NCBI RefSeq assembly: GCF_014646275.1
Contig: NZ_BMND01000005.1
Coordinates: 1 to 64,000 of the forward strand
Length of the DNA stretch: 64,000 nt
DNA from: Streptomyces kronopolitis
GTDB taxonomy: Bacteria > Actinomycetota > Actinomycetes > Streptomycetales > Streptomycetaceae
Direction: 5' to 3'
Position 1 is the first letter of the stretch, and every line of letters starts with the position of its first letter. A program made the translations under genes and the position numbers. Of this stretch, positions 44,912 to 54,500 are shown one piece after another. A model generated the notes under the pieces. That model did not search any database, was not told where the DNA came from, and saw only the letters and a list, made by a program, of their open reading frames with translations.

Positions 44912-46212
44912 GCCCGATGAAAACCGCCCCCGCCCGCCGGTTCGACGCGGCCGCCGTCGAGACCAAGGTCCGCCCGGGACTCGCCCGGCGCCAGGTGTAC
45001 GCCGTCGCCGGCTGCTACTTCGTGGCCTCGTTCGCCGCGCTGGGCCTGCCGCCCTACCTGACCGAGATCCTGCCCGAACTCGGTGACGGCGCCGCCCGCT
45101 GGGCCGGTCTGCTGTACATCGTGCCGACCATCTTCGGCGCGATCGGCGCGCCGCTGTGGGGGCGCCTGGCCGACCGCTTCGGCCGCAAGAAACTGCTGCT
45201 GCGGGCGCAGTTGGGGCTCGCCGCGGCCTTCCTGCTGGCCGGCTGGGCCGACTCGCTGCCGACGTTCACCGCGGCGCTGGTCATCCAGGGCGTGCTGGGC
45301 GGCACCTTCGCGGCGTCGAACGGCTATCTGGGCGCGGCCCTGGAGGGCCATGCGCTGTCCCGGGCCCTGACCCTGATGCAGGGCAGCGCCCGGGCGGCCC
45401 TGGTGTGCGCGCCGATCGTGGTCGGCTCGCTGACCCCGTGGCTCTCGCCGCACCGCCAGTACGCGCTGCTGGCCGTGCTCCCGCTGACCGCCGCGGCGAT
45501 GCTGGCGGCACTGCCGGAGCCGCCGCGCGGCGCGGGCGCCGGACCGGCACGGGAGACGGCGGAGGTCGAGGCGGCGGAGGCGACGGCGGCCGAGCAGGTC
45601 GCGGCCGACGAGCCCGCCCCGCGCGCGCCGGGCGTCTCCCTGCGGGCCCTGTACGCCCTGGAGTTCGCCTTCGTCTTCTCCACCGTCATCTCGTTCCCGT
45701 ACCTGATCGCCCTCATCAAGGAGCGGATACCCGACACCGGGCCGATGGTGTCCGGTGTCCTGTTCGCCCTGCCGCACATGTGCTACCTGGTCGCGGCCAT
45801 GGCGGTGCACTCCCTCTTCCGCACCCGCCCCCGGCTCGGCATCGCGCTCGGCTTCGGCGCCATCGCGCTCGGCCTGGCCGGACACGGCGTCGCCCACTCG
45901 CTCACCGCCTTCATCGTGGTCCGCCTGGTGCTCGGCGCCGGGCTCACCCTGGGCCTGGTCTGCCTGTCGATCGTGGCCGCCGACTGCGCCAGGGGCCGTG
46001 CCCCCGGCGGGCTGTTCGGCTCGATCGAGTTCTTCTCCAAGGCCGGTGCCGTCGCCGCCGGTCTGGCCGCCGCGGCCGGCAACAACTGGTTCGGCCCGAC
46101 CGCGCCCGTGGTCACCGGCACCGCGATAGCGCTGGCCAGCGTGGCCGTGACCGCCCTCCCCCGCCTCCCCCGTACTCTCCGCACCCGCAGGAGCCCCCGA
46201 TGCCCTCGCTGA
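44908..46212 (+). CDS. MFS siderophore exporter, PvsC-like
   Basis: A 434-residue major-facilitator protein with 12 predicted helices. The loop between helices 2 and 3 carries GRLADRFGRKKLLLRAQ. The central cytoplasmic loop, near residue 220, is Ala/Glu-rich. It lies between the two synthetase genes, as PvsC does in the vibrioferrin operon, so export of the finished siderophore is the likely role. Start overlaps the previous stop by four bases; its last 13 bases overlap the next gene. Confidence 0.88.
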   Translation: MSPMKTAPARRFDAAAVETKVRPGLARRQVYAVAGCYFVASFAALGLPPYLTEILPELGDGAARWAGLLYIVPTIFGAIGAPLWGRLADRFGRKKLLLRAQLGLAAAFLLAGWADSLPTFTAALVIQGVLGGTFAASNGYLGAALEGHALSRALTLMQGSARAALVCAPIVVGSLTPWLSPHRQYALLAVLPLTAAAMLAALPEPPRGAGAGPARETAEVEAAEATAAEQVAADEPAPRAPGVSLRALYALEFAFVFSTVISFPYLIALIKERIPDTGPMVSGVLFALPHMCYLVAAMAVHSLFRTRPRLGIALGFGAIALGLAGHGVAHSLTAFIVVRLVLGAGLTLGLVCLSIVAADCARGRAPGGLFGSIEFFSKAGAVAAGLAAAAGNNWFGPTAPVVTGTAIALASVAVTALPRLPRTLRTRRSPRCPR

Positions 46213-47981
46213 CCAACTCGCCCGGCGCCGCCCCGGTGTCCGCCGCCCCCACCGGTCTGCCCACCGCCGACCAGGCCGTGGCGCACACCCTGCTCAACTG
46301 CCTGCTGCGGGAGGTCTCCGGCCCCGAGCACCAGACCGCCGTCGACGACGGGCGGCTGCTGATCCGGCTGCCGCGCCGCGGGGTGCTGCTGGGCGTCGCA
46401 CTGCGCCGCACCTCGCTGCTGGGCGCGCACCGCTTCACCGGAGCGGTGTCCGAGCGCACCGACGGCGGCTGGGCGGAGATCGGCTGGCAGCGGCTCGCCG
46501 AGTACGTGCACGCCGAACTGTCGCTGCGCACGGGGGTGCACAACGAGGAGTTCCTCGCGCAGGTCGCCTCCAGCCACCAGGCCGTCTCCGCCGCGCTCGC
46601 GGACCGTGCCCGGCGCGGCCCGGCCGCCGGGGACCACACCGCCGAGGACTGGCAGACCGCCTATGTCGTCTCCGAGCAGTCGCTGCTCTTCGGCCACCGC
46701 TTCCACCCGACGCCGAAGGCCCGCACCGGCGACCCCAGCGCCTGGCAGTCGTACGCCCCCGAGACCGGCGCCGCCTTCCCGCTGCTGATGCTGGCCGTGC
46801 GCGAGGAGCTGATCGCCGAGGAGTCCACCGCCGAGGGCGCCACCGCCGTGCTGGACGCGCTGCACCCCGAGGTCCCGGACGGCTACCGGCTGCTGCCCGC
46901 CCACCCCTGGCAGTACGAGCTGCTGCGCGACCACGCGGGGCTGCGCGAGGCGCTGGAGCGCGACGACATCCGCGTCCTGGGCAGCGGCCGGACGCCGTTC
47001 GCCGCCACCGCGTCGGTGCGCACGCTCTACGACGGCGCCGACTTCCTCAAGTTCAGCCTGAACGTCCGGATCACCAATTGCCTGCGGAAGAACGCGAGTT
47101 ACGAGCTGTCCGGGGCGGTGGCGCTCACCCGCCTGCTGGCACCGCAGCTCGCCGACCTCGCCACCCGCTTCCCGGGCAGCGCGGTGCTCCAGGAGCCCGC
47201 CTACCGCAGCCTGGCGCTGCCCGGCGCCGACGGGGAGCCGGACACCGACCTGCTCGAAGGCTTCGGCGTCATCGTCCGCGAGGGCCTCTCGCAGCGGCTG
47301 CTGCCGGGCACCACCCCGCTGCTGGCGGCCGCCGTCGCCGACGAGTACCCCACCGGGCCGGCGCATGTCTCCCGGCTGCTGGCGGGGGCCGGCCCGCAGG
47401 CCGCGCTGGAGTGGTGGGCCGCCTACCTCAACCTGCTGCTCCCGCCGGTGCTCGCCGCCTACTTCGACCACGGGCTGGTGCTGGAGCCGCACCTGCAGAA
47501 CGTGCTGGTCTGCGTCGACGGCGACGGGATGCCCGCACAGGTCCTCTTCCGCGACCTGGAGGGCACCAAGCTCGTCCCCGAGCACCACACCGAGCTGCTG
47601 GCCTCGCTGCCCGAGCAGGTCGCGGCGCCGATGACCTACGACGCCCAGCGCGGCTGGGACCGGGTGGTGTACTGCCTGCTGGTCAACCATGTCGCCGAGA
47701 TGCTCGCCGCGCTCGCCGATCTGCACCCGGACACCGAGACCGAGCTGTGGGCGCAGGTCCGCCGCACCCTGCAGACCCACGCGGACCGCTTCGGCTGCCC
47801 GCCGCGGCTGGCCGCCCTGCTGGCCGGGGTCCCGCTGCCTGCCAAGGCCAATCTGCTCACCCGCTGGGAGCGCAAGGCCGACCGCGAGGCCGGCTATGTG
47901 CGCCTGCCCTCCCCGCTGGCCGAGGCCGTGCTGTCGGGCGCCTCCCGCAGCGACGACACCACCCCCTGGAGCGCCCGATGA
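46200..47981 (+). CDS. NIS siderophore synthetase (IucA/IucC), PvsD-like
   Basis: A 593-residue second NIS synthetase, clearly different from the first. Motifs are LLPAHPWQYELL, GSGRTPFAATASVRTLYDG, KFSLNVRITNCLRKNASYEL, GLVLEPHLQNVLVCVDG and VLFRDLEGTKLVP. The pattern is that of type A/A' enzymes that activate a prochiral carboxylate of citrate. Two distinct synthetases imply two ester or amide bonds, as in vibrioferrin. It starts 13 bases inside the exporter gene, and its stop overlaps the decarboxylase start. Confidence 0.9.
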   Translation: MPSLTNSPGAAPVSAAPTGLPTADQAVAHTLLNCLLREVSGPEHQTAVDDGRLLIRLPRRGVLLGVALRRTSLLGAHRFTGAVSERTDGGWAEIGWQRLAEYVHAELSLRTGVHNEEFLAQVASSHQAVSAALADRARRGPAAGDHTAEDWQTAYVVSEQSLLFGHRFHPTPKARTGDPSAWQSYAPETGAAFPLLMLAVREELIAEESTAEGATAVLDALHPEVPDGYRLLPAHPWQYELLRDHAGLREALERDDIRVLGSGRTPFAATASVRTLYDGADFLKFSLNVRITNCLRKNASYELSGAVALTRLLAPQLADLATRFPGSAVLQEPAYRSLALPGADGEPDTDLLEGFGVIVREGLSQRLLPGTTPLLAAAVADEYPTGPAHVSRLLAGAGPQAALEWWAAYLNLLLPPVLAAYFDHGLVLEPHLQNVLVCVDGDGMPAQVLFRDLEGTKLVPEHHTELLASLPEQVAAPMTYDAQRGWDRVVYCLLVNHVAEMLAALADLHPDTETELWAQVRRTLQTHADRFGCPPRLAALLAGVPLPAKANLLTRWERKADREAGYVRLPSPLAEAVLSGASRSDDTTPWSAR

Positions 47982-49225
47982 CCACCCCGAGCCCCGCCCT
48001 GCCCCCCGCCGTCCGCGACCGCGTCCGGTCCCTGGCGGCCGAGGAACTGCCCGCCTACGTCTACGACCTGCCGGCCCTGCGCGCGCATCTGGCCGAGGTG
48101 CGGGCCGCGCTGCCCGCCCGCGTCGAGCTGTACTACGCGGCCAAGGCCAACCCGGAGCCGGAACTGCTGGCGGCGCTGCGCCCGTACGTGGACGGCTACG
48201 AGGTCTCCTCGGGCGGCGAGCTGGCCCATGTCGGCAAGGCCGTACCCGACGCCCCGCTGGCCTTCGGCGGGCCGGGCAAGACGCCCGCGGAGATCGTGCG
48301 GGCGCTGGAGATCGGCGTGGCGCGCTTCCACGTGGAGAGCGTCTACGAGCTGCACATGCTCGCGAGCCTGGCCGCCCGCCATGTGCCCGAGCGCCGGATC
48401 GCGGTGCTGGCGCGCTTCAACCTGCCGGTCGACGACGGCTCGCTGGACGGCAGTTCGCTGGCGATGGGCGGCCGCCCGACGCCGTTCGGGCTCGACCCGG
48501 ACCAGGCGGACGAGGTCGTCACGCTGCTCACCGACGGCAGATACCCGCAGCTCGAACTGCGCGGCATCCACGCCCACTTGGCCAGCGGCCTGGCGGCGCC
48601 CGAGCAGCTCGCGGTGTCCGAGGCCGTCGTGGCCTGGGCCGCCGCGCTGGCCGAGCGGCACCGCGTCGCGCTGTCCGAGGTGACCATCGGCGGCGGGATG
48701 GCCGTCGACTACGCCGCCCCGGAGCAGCGTTTCGACTGGGCCGCGTTCGGCGCGGGCCTGGACCGGCTCGCCGCCGCCCACCCCGGCCTCACCCTGCGCA
48801 TCGAGCCGGGGCGGGCACTGACCGCGTACTGCGGCTGGTACGCCACCGAGGTGCTGGACGTCAAGCACAGCCACGGCGAGGAGTTCGCCGTGGTCCGCGG
48901 CGGCACCCACCATCTGCGCACCCCCGCGACCAAGGGCCACGACCAGCCCTGCACGGTGGTGGAGTCCGACGCGCCGTGGCCGCACCCCTGGCCGCGGTCG
49001 GCGGCGCGCGGCGGCCTGGTCACCGTCACCGGGCAGCTGTGCACCCCCAAGGACGTGCTGGCCCGCGCGGTCCCGGCGCCGGGGCTGCGGGCCGGCGACC
49101 GGCTGGTGTTCGGGGTCGCCGGCGCCTACGCCTGGAACATCTCGCACCACGACTTCCTGATGCACCCGCGCCCCGGCTTCCACTTCCTGGACGCCGCGGA
49201 GCCCGGCGCGGAAGGGACCGGCTGA
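47978..49225 (+). CDS. PLP-dependent decarboxylase (fold type III), PvsE-like
   Basis: A 415-residue alanine-racemase-fold decarboxylase of the diaminopimelate/ornithine decarboxylase group. The PLP Lys is in VELYYAAKANPEPELLAAL at about residue 50; the phosphate-binding loop is TIGGGMAVDY, EPGRALTAYCGWY follows, and the catalytic Cys is in GQLCTPKDVLA. PvsE and SbnH, siderophore-pathway homologues, decarboxylate amino-acid-derived building blocks; a serine-to-ethanolamine step is expected if the product is vibrioferrin-like. Housekeeping LysA is unlikely given the siderophore operon context and four-base overlap with the synthetase. Confidence 0.88.
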   Translation: MTTPSPALPPAVRDRVRSLAAEELPAYVYDLPALRAHLAEVRAALPARVELYYAAKANPEPELLAALRPYVDGYEVSSGGELAHVGKAVPDAPLAFGGPGKTPAEIVRALEIGVARFHVESVYELHMLASLAARHVPERRIAVLARFNLPVDDGSLDGSSLAMGGRPTPFGLDPDQADEVVTLLTDGRYPQLELRGIHAHLASGLAAPEQLAVSEAVVAWAAALAERHRVALSEVTIGGGMAVDYAAPEQRFDWAAFGAGLDRLAAAHPGLTLRIEPGRALTAYCGWYATEVLDVKHSHGEEFAVVRGGTHHLRTPATKGHDQPCTVVESDAPWPHPWPRSAARGGLVTVTGQLCTPKDVLARAVPAPGLRAGDRLVFGVAGAYAWNISHHDFLMHPRPGFHFLDAAEPGAEGTG

Positions 49226-49226
49226 G

Positions 49227-49997
49227 ATGCTCCGTCCCAACGAGGTCCGGCGCAGGCTGGCCGCGGGCGAGGAGGTGCACGGGCTGTTCGGCACGCTGCC
49301 CGAGCCGGCCGTGGTGGAGATGATCGGCTGCGCCGGCTATGACTTCGTCATCCTGGACACCGAGCACACCCTCGTCGGCCCGCAGCAGTTGGAGAACCTG
49401 ATCCGGGCGGCCGAGACGACCGGGCTCACCCCGTTCGTCCGGGTCCCCGAGAGCGATCCCGGCGCCGTGCTGCGCGCCCTGGACGCCGGGGCGATGGGCG
49501 TCGTCGTCCCGCATGTGCGCGGGCGCGCGGACATCGACGCGACGATCCGCGCCGCCCGGTACGCGCCCGAGGGCATGCGCTCGCTCAACGGCGGGCGCGG
49601 GCCCGGCTTCGGGCGGATCGACCCGGCCGAGTACCTCCGCCGGGCCAACGCGGAGATCATGGTCATCGCGCTGCTGGAGGACGCCGAGGGCATCGAGGCG
49701 ATCGACGAGATCCTCGCTCCCGGCGGCGTCGATCTGGTCCTGCCCGGCCCGGGCGACCTCTCGCAGTCCTACGGCGTCCCCTGGGAGGTCCGCCACCCCC
49801 GGGTGCGGGAGGCGGTGCGCACCCTGCGCGAGGCCTGCGGCCGGCACGGCGTCCCGTTCTGCGCGATGTCCACCACGCCGGAGCGCCGGGCCGAGTGGCG
49901 CGCGGACGGGGTCACGGCCTTCGTGCTGGGCGAGGACCGCGATCTGGCGGCGCGTGCGCTGCGCGGCCATCTGGAGCGGACGGCGGGAGTGCGCTAG
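49227..49997 (+). CDS. HpcH/HpaI-family aldolase, possible SbnG-like citrate synthase
   Basis: A 256-residue TIM-barrel enzyme of the metal-dependent class II HpcH/HpaI group. Motifs are GYDFVILDTEHTLVGPQQLENLIRAAE, FVRVPESDPGAVLRALDAGAMGVVVPHV, ALLEDAEGIEAIDEIL and VDLVLPGPGDLSQSYG, the last with a metal-binding Asp. SbnG of the staphyloferrin B operon belongs to this fold and makes citrate from oxaloacetate and acetyl-CoA for siderophore use. It starts one base after the decarboxylase stop and is followed after seven bases by a strong hairpin, so it is the last gene of the siderophore operon. Vibrio pvs operons lack it. Aldolase activity on another keto acid is the alternative. Confidence 0.85.
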   Translation: MLRPNEVRRRLAAGEEVHGLFGTLPEPAVVEMIGCAGYDFVILDTEHTLVGPQQLENLIRAAETTGLTPFVRVPESDPGAVLRALDAGAMGVVVPHVRGRADIDATIRAARYAPEGMRSLNGGRGPGFGRIDPAEYLRRANAEIMVIALLEDAEGIEAIDEILAPGGVDLVLPGPGDLSQSYGVPWEVRHPRVREAVRTLREACGRHGVPFCAMSTTPERRAEWRADGVTAFVLGEDRDLAARALRGHLERTAGVR

Positions 49998-50004
49998 CAC
50001 GGCC

Positions 50005-50053
50005 CTGGGCGTCGCGAACCGGCCGTGTGCCGCGGCCGGTTCGCGGCGCCCAG
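50005..50053 (+). terminator. Strong terminator of the siderophore operon
   Basis: Bases 50005-50025 pair with 50033-50053 over 21 bp, with one G-T wobble and a 7-base loop. It begins 7 bases past the aldolase stop and marks the end of the operon that began at the iron box. Confidence 0.88.
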
Positions 50054-50203
50054 TGTTGCGCGGAGTGGCGCGGGCCCCCGCCGGCGGCGTCCACGGGGCG
50101 GCGTCGGCCGGGGCCCGTTGCCACACCTTCGGCGGTACCTGTCCGGGCGCGGGACGGGTAACTGATGTCGGGTAACCGATCATCCGAGGGAGCTGAGCGC
50201 GAC

Positions 50204-51436
50204 ATGGCCCAGAACACAGCGTTTGTGATCGCCGGAGCGGGACTGGCCGGCGCGAAGGCCGCGGAGACGCTGCGCGCGGAAGGCTTCGAGGGCCCGGTGG
50301 TGCTGCTGGGCGACGAACAGGAGCGGCCCTACGAGCGGCCGCCGCTGTCCAAGGGCTATCTGCTGGGCACCGCCGAGCGGGAGAAGGCCTACGTCCATCC
50401 GGCCGGGTGGTACGCCGAGCACGATGTCGAGCTGCGGCTGGGCAACGCCGTCACCGCCCTCGACCCGGCCGGCCACGAGGTGGCCCTCGCCGACGGCAGC
50501 CGGCTGGGCTACGCCAAGCTGCTGCTGGCCACCGGCTCCACCCCGCGCCCGCTGCCGGTGCCCGGCGCGAACCTCGACGGGGTGCACTACCTGCGGCGCC
50601 TGGCCGACAGCGACCGGCTCAAGGAGGTCTTCCGCTCCGCCGCCCGGATCGTGGTGATCGGCGCCGGCTGGATCGGCCTGGAGACCACGGCGGCCGCCCG
50701 CGCCGCCGGGGTCGCGGTGACCGTCCTGGAGGCCGCCAAGCTGCCCCTGCTGCGGGTGCTGGGCCGCGAGGCCGCCGAGGTCTTCGCCGCGCTGCACACC
50801 GAGCACGGCGTCGATCTGCGCTGCGGCACCCGGATCACGGAGATCACCGGCAACGGCGGCACGGCGGACGGGGTCCGGCTGGCCGACGGCACCCGGATCG
50901 CGGCCGACGCGGTCATCGTCGGCGTCGGGATCACCCCCAACACCGAGGCGGCCGCGGCGGCCGGGCTCCGGGTGGACGACGGCGTCGTCGTGGACGAGCG
51001 GCTGCGCTCCTCCGACCCGGACATCCACGCGGCCGGCGACGTGGCCCGCGCCTACCACCCCGTGCTGGACCGGCACCTGCGCGTCGAGCACTGGGCCAAC
51101 GCGCTGAACCAGCCGCAGACCGCGGCCCGGGCCATGCTCGGCCAGGACGTGCGCTACGACCGGCTGCCGTACTTCTTCACCGACCAGTACGACCTGGGCA
51201 TGGAGTACACCGGATACGTCGCGCCGGACGGCTATGACCGGGTCGTCTTCCGCGGGGACACCAAGACCCGGGAGTTCGTCGCCTTCTGGCTCTCCGGCGG
51301 GCGGGTGCTGGCCGGGATGAACGTCAACGTCTGGGACGTCACCGACTGGATCAAGGAGCTGGTGGCGAGCGGGCGGCCGGTGGACCCGGAGCGGCTCGCC
51401 GATCCGGACGTGCCGCTGGGCGAGCTGCTGTCCTGA
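50204..51436 (+). CDS. NAD(P)H-dependent ferredoxin/rubredoxin reductase-like flavoprotein
   Basis: A 410-residue pyridine-nucleotide flavoprotein. FAD motif FVIAGAGLAGAKAAETLRAEGFEGPVVLLGDE, YERPPLSKGYLLG, NAD motif IVVIGAGWIGLETTAAARAAG, and the second FAD motif SDPDIHAAGDVARA, plus a reductase C-terminal domain. It resembles ferredoxin reductases of oxygenase systems. I chose the ATG at 50204, with GAGGGAG upstream; an ATG 13 codons earlier is possible. It lies 144 bases before the nitrate reductase on the same strand; I recall a similar neighbourhood in S. coelicolor, but a shared role is not shown. Confidence 0.83.
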   Translation: MAQNTAFVIAGAGLAGAKAAETLRAEGFEGPVVLLGDEQERPYERPPLSKGYLLGTAEREKAYVHPAGWYAEHDVELRLGNAVTALDPAGHEVALADGSRLGYAKLLLATGSTPRPLPVPGANLDGVHYLRRLADSDRLKEVFRSAARIVVIGAGWIGLETTAAARAAGVAVTVLEAAKLPLLRVLGREAAEVFAALHTEHGVDLRCGTRITEITGNGGTADGVRLADGTRIAADAVIVGVGITPNTEAAAAAGLRVDDGVVVDERLRSSDPDIHAAGDVARAYHPVLDRHLRVEHWANALNQPQTAARAMLGQDVRYDRLPYFFTDQYDLGMEYTGYVAPDGYDRVVFRGDTKTREFVAFWLSGGRVLAGMNVNVWDVTDWIKELVASGRPVDPERLADPDVPLGELLS

Positions 51437-51489
51437 GCGAGGCCGGCCGGCGGTGCTCACGGAGCGCCGCCGGCCGCTGTGTGGTCGCC

Positions 51490-51528
51490 GTAACGACGGG
51501 TGCGCGCTTGCCGTGACACCCGGTTAAC
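51490..51528 (+). promoter_or_regulatory. GlnR-like nitrogen-control site
   Basis: GTGAC (51513-51517), six bases, then TTAAC (51524-51528) fits the GTnAC-n6-half-site form of GlnR boxes, and GTAAC at 51490-51494 supplies another half-site 23 bases upstream. The site is 53-91 bases before the nitrate reductase start. Spacing of the outer half-site is one base longer than ideal, so only the inner pair is well supported. Confidence 0.5.
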
Positions 51529-51580
51529 GGGCCGTTCGTAGGGTCGCAAGCGCAGCAGCCGACCACGAAGGGGACCGTCC

Positions 51581-54500
51581 GTGACCGCTCCGGAACCGCC
51601 GGCCGAGACCATGTCGCAGGTGCGGACGGCCTGCACGTACTGCGGGGTCGGGTGCGGGGTCGTGCTGAACGTGGCGACGGACGCGGACGGGCGGCGCACG
51701 GTCCGCGGGGCGACCGGCGGCAAGGACCATCCGTCGAACGGCGGCCGGCTGTGCACCAAGGGCGCCACCAGCGCCGAGCTGTTCGCGGCGCCGGGCCGGC
51801 TGTCGCGGGCCCTGGTGCGCGCGGACCGCGGCGACGAGCCGGCCGCCGAGCCGATGGCGAGCGCCGTGCGGCGGACCGCCGCCCGACTGCGGGAGATCGT
51901 CGACACGCACGGCCCGGACGCCTTCGCGCTCTACGTCTCGGGGCAGATGACGCTGGAGGCGCAGTACCTGGCGAACAAGCTCGCCAAGGGCTTCGTCCGC
52001 ACCCGCCACATCGAGTCCAACTCCCGGCTGTGCATGGCCAGTGCGGGCAGCGGCTACCAGCTGTCGCTGGGCGCGGACGGCCCGCCCGGCTCGTACGACG
52101 ACTTCGCGCACGCCGATGTCTTCTTCGTCATCGGCGCCAACATGGCCGACTGCCACCCGATCCTCTTCCTGCGGATGCGGGAGCGGATGAAGGCGGGCGC
52201 CAAGCTGATCGTGGTCGATCCGCGGCGCACCGCCACCGCGGCCAAGGCCGACCTGTTCCTGCAGATCGCGCCGGGGACGGATCTGGCGCTGCTGAACGGC
52301 CTGCTGCACCTGCTGGCGGCCGACGGCCGGCTCGATACGGAGTTCATCGCCGAGCACACCGAGGGCTGGGCGGCGATGCCGGAGTTCCTCCGGGACTATC
52401 CGCCCGCGAGGGTCGCGGAGCTGACCGGGATCCCGGAGGCGGACCTGCGCCGGGCCGCCGAGTGGATCGGCGCGGCGGACGCCTGGATGAGCTGCTGGAC
52501 CATGGGCCTGAACCAGAGCACCCACGGCACCTGGAACACCAATGCCCTGATCAATCTGCATCTGGCGACCGGGGCGATCTGCCGCCCCGGCTGCGGCCCG
52601 TTCTCCCTCACCGGCCAGCCCAACGCGATGGGCGGGCGGGAGATGGGCTACATGGGGCCGGGCCTGCCCGGTCAGCGGTCGGCACTGGTACCCGCCGACC
52701 GGGCCTTCACCGAGGAGCTGTGGGGGCTGGAGCCGGGCACGCTGCGGTCGGACGAGCCGGGCCGGGGCACCGTCGAGATGTTCCGGCGGATGGCCGACGG
52801 GGAGATCCGGGCGTGCTGGATCATCGGCACCAACCCCGTCGCCTCGGTCGCCAACCGCCGCACCGTCATCGAGGGGCTGGAGGCCGCGGAACTGGTCATC
52901 GTCCAGGACGTGTTCGCGGAGACCGAGACCACCGCGTACGCCGATGTGGTGCTGCCCGCCGCCATGTGGTCCGAGTCCGAGGGCGTGATGGTCAACTCCG
53001 AGCGCACGCTGACGCTGGTGCGGCAGGCCGCCGACGCACCGGGCGAGGCCTGGCCGGACTGGCGGATCATCGCCGAGGTGGCCCGCGCGATGGGCTACGA
53101 GGACGCCTTCCGCTACGGCAGCGCCGAGGAGATATTCGAGGAGATCAAGCGCGCCTGGAATCCGCGGACCGGCTACGACCTGCGCGGGGTGACCTACGAG
53201 CGGCTGCGGCGCACCCCCGTGCAGTGGCCCTGCGCCACCGCCTCGGGGCCCGACCGCAACCCGGTGCGCTACCTCGGCGACGGCGCCGGCCGGCCCCTGG
53301 ACGAGCGGCCGGACGGCGGCCGCCCCCGGCTGTCCTTCCCCACCGCGTCCGGCCGGGCGGTGTTCTTCGCCCGTCCGCACCTCCCGGCGGCCGAGCTGCC
53401 CGACGACGACTACCCGTTCCTTCTCAACACCGGCCGTGTGCCGCACCAGTGGCACACCCTCACCAAGACCGGCACGGTCGCCAAGCTGAACAAGCTGAAC
53501 CCGGGACCCTTCGTCGAGATCCACCCGGCGGACGCCCGGGCGCTGGGAGTGGCGGAGGGCGACATGGTGGAGGTCGCCTCGCGGCGCGGCCGGGCGGTGC
53601 TGCCCGCCGTGCCCACCGACCGGGTGCGGCCCGGCGACTGCTTCGCGCCGTTCCACTGGAACGATCTGTTCGGCGAGTACCTCAGCGTCAACGCGGTCAC
53701 CCATGACGCGGTCGATCCGGTCTCCTTCCAGCCCGAGTTCAAGGCGTGCGCGGTGTCCCTGGCCAAGGTCGCGGGCGAGACGGGCGCCGGGCAGGGGGCG
53801 GCGGCCCCGGTCGGCGGGAGCGCGCGCGAGGACGCCTTCCCGGGGCCCGGCGGCGGTGCGGCGGTGGCGGCGCTGGCCGGGGTGTTCCCGCTCGCCGGGT
53901 CCGCGCCGCCGGTGCTGGCCGCGCGGGAACGCCGCTATCTGTCCGGCTTCCTGACCGGCCTGGACTCCGCGCCCGCCGCCGGCACCCCGGTGCTGCCGGC
54001 CGGGGCGCCCTTCGACCCGGACACCGCACTGTGGGTCAACGGCGTGCTGGCCGGGATGTTCTCGCGCCACCCGCAGGCCCCGCCGCTCGCAGGTACGGCG
54101 GAGGCGCCCGCCGCGGCGTCCGGTGACGCGGCGGACCCGGCGGTCGTCGTCCTGTGGGCCTCGCAGACCGGCAATGCGGAGGAGGTCGCCGCCGACGCGG
54201 CCCGCCGGCTCCACGGCAGCGGGCGGACGGCGAGGTTGCTGAGCATGGCCGACACCGCGCCGGCCGCCCTGCCGCACGGCGCCGATCTGCTCCTGGTCAC
54301 CAGCACCTTCGGCGACGGCGACGCCCCCGACAACGGCTCGGACTTCTGGGAGACCCTCAACGCGCCGGACACCCCGCGGCTGGAGGGCGTGCGCTACTCC
54401 GTGCTCGCGCTGGGCGACTCCTCCTACGACGACTTCTGCGGGCACGGCCGGCGGCTCGACGCCCGGCTCGCCGCACTCGGTGCGCGGCGGCTGGTGCCGC

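Noticed and set aside
50156..50176. GGGTAAC direct repeat before the ferredoxin-reductase-like gene as a GlnR box
   Set aside because: The copies are 14 bases apart, not the 11 expected of a GlnR half-site pair, so I did not call it.
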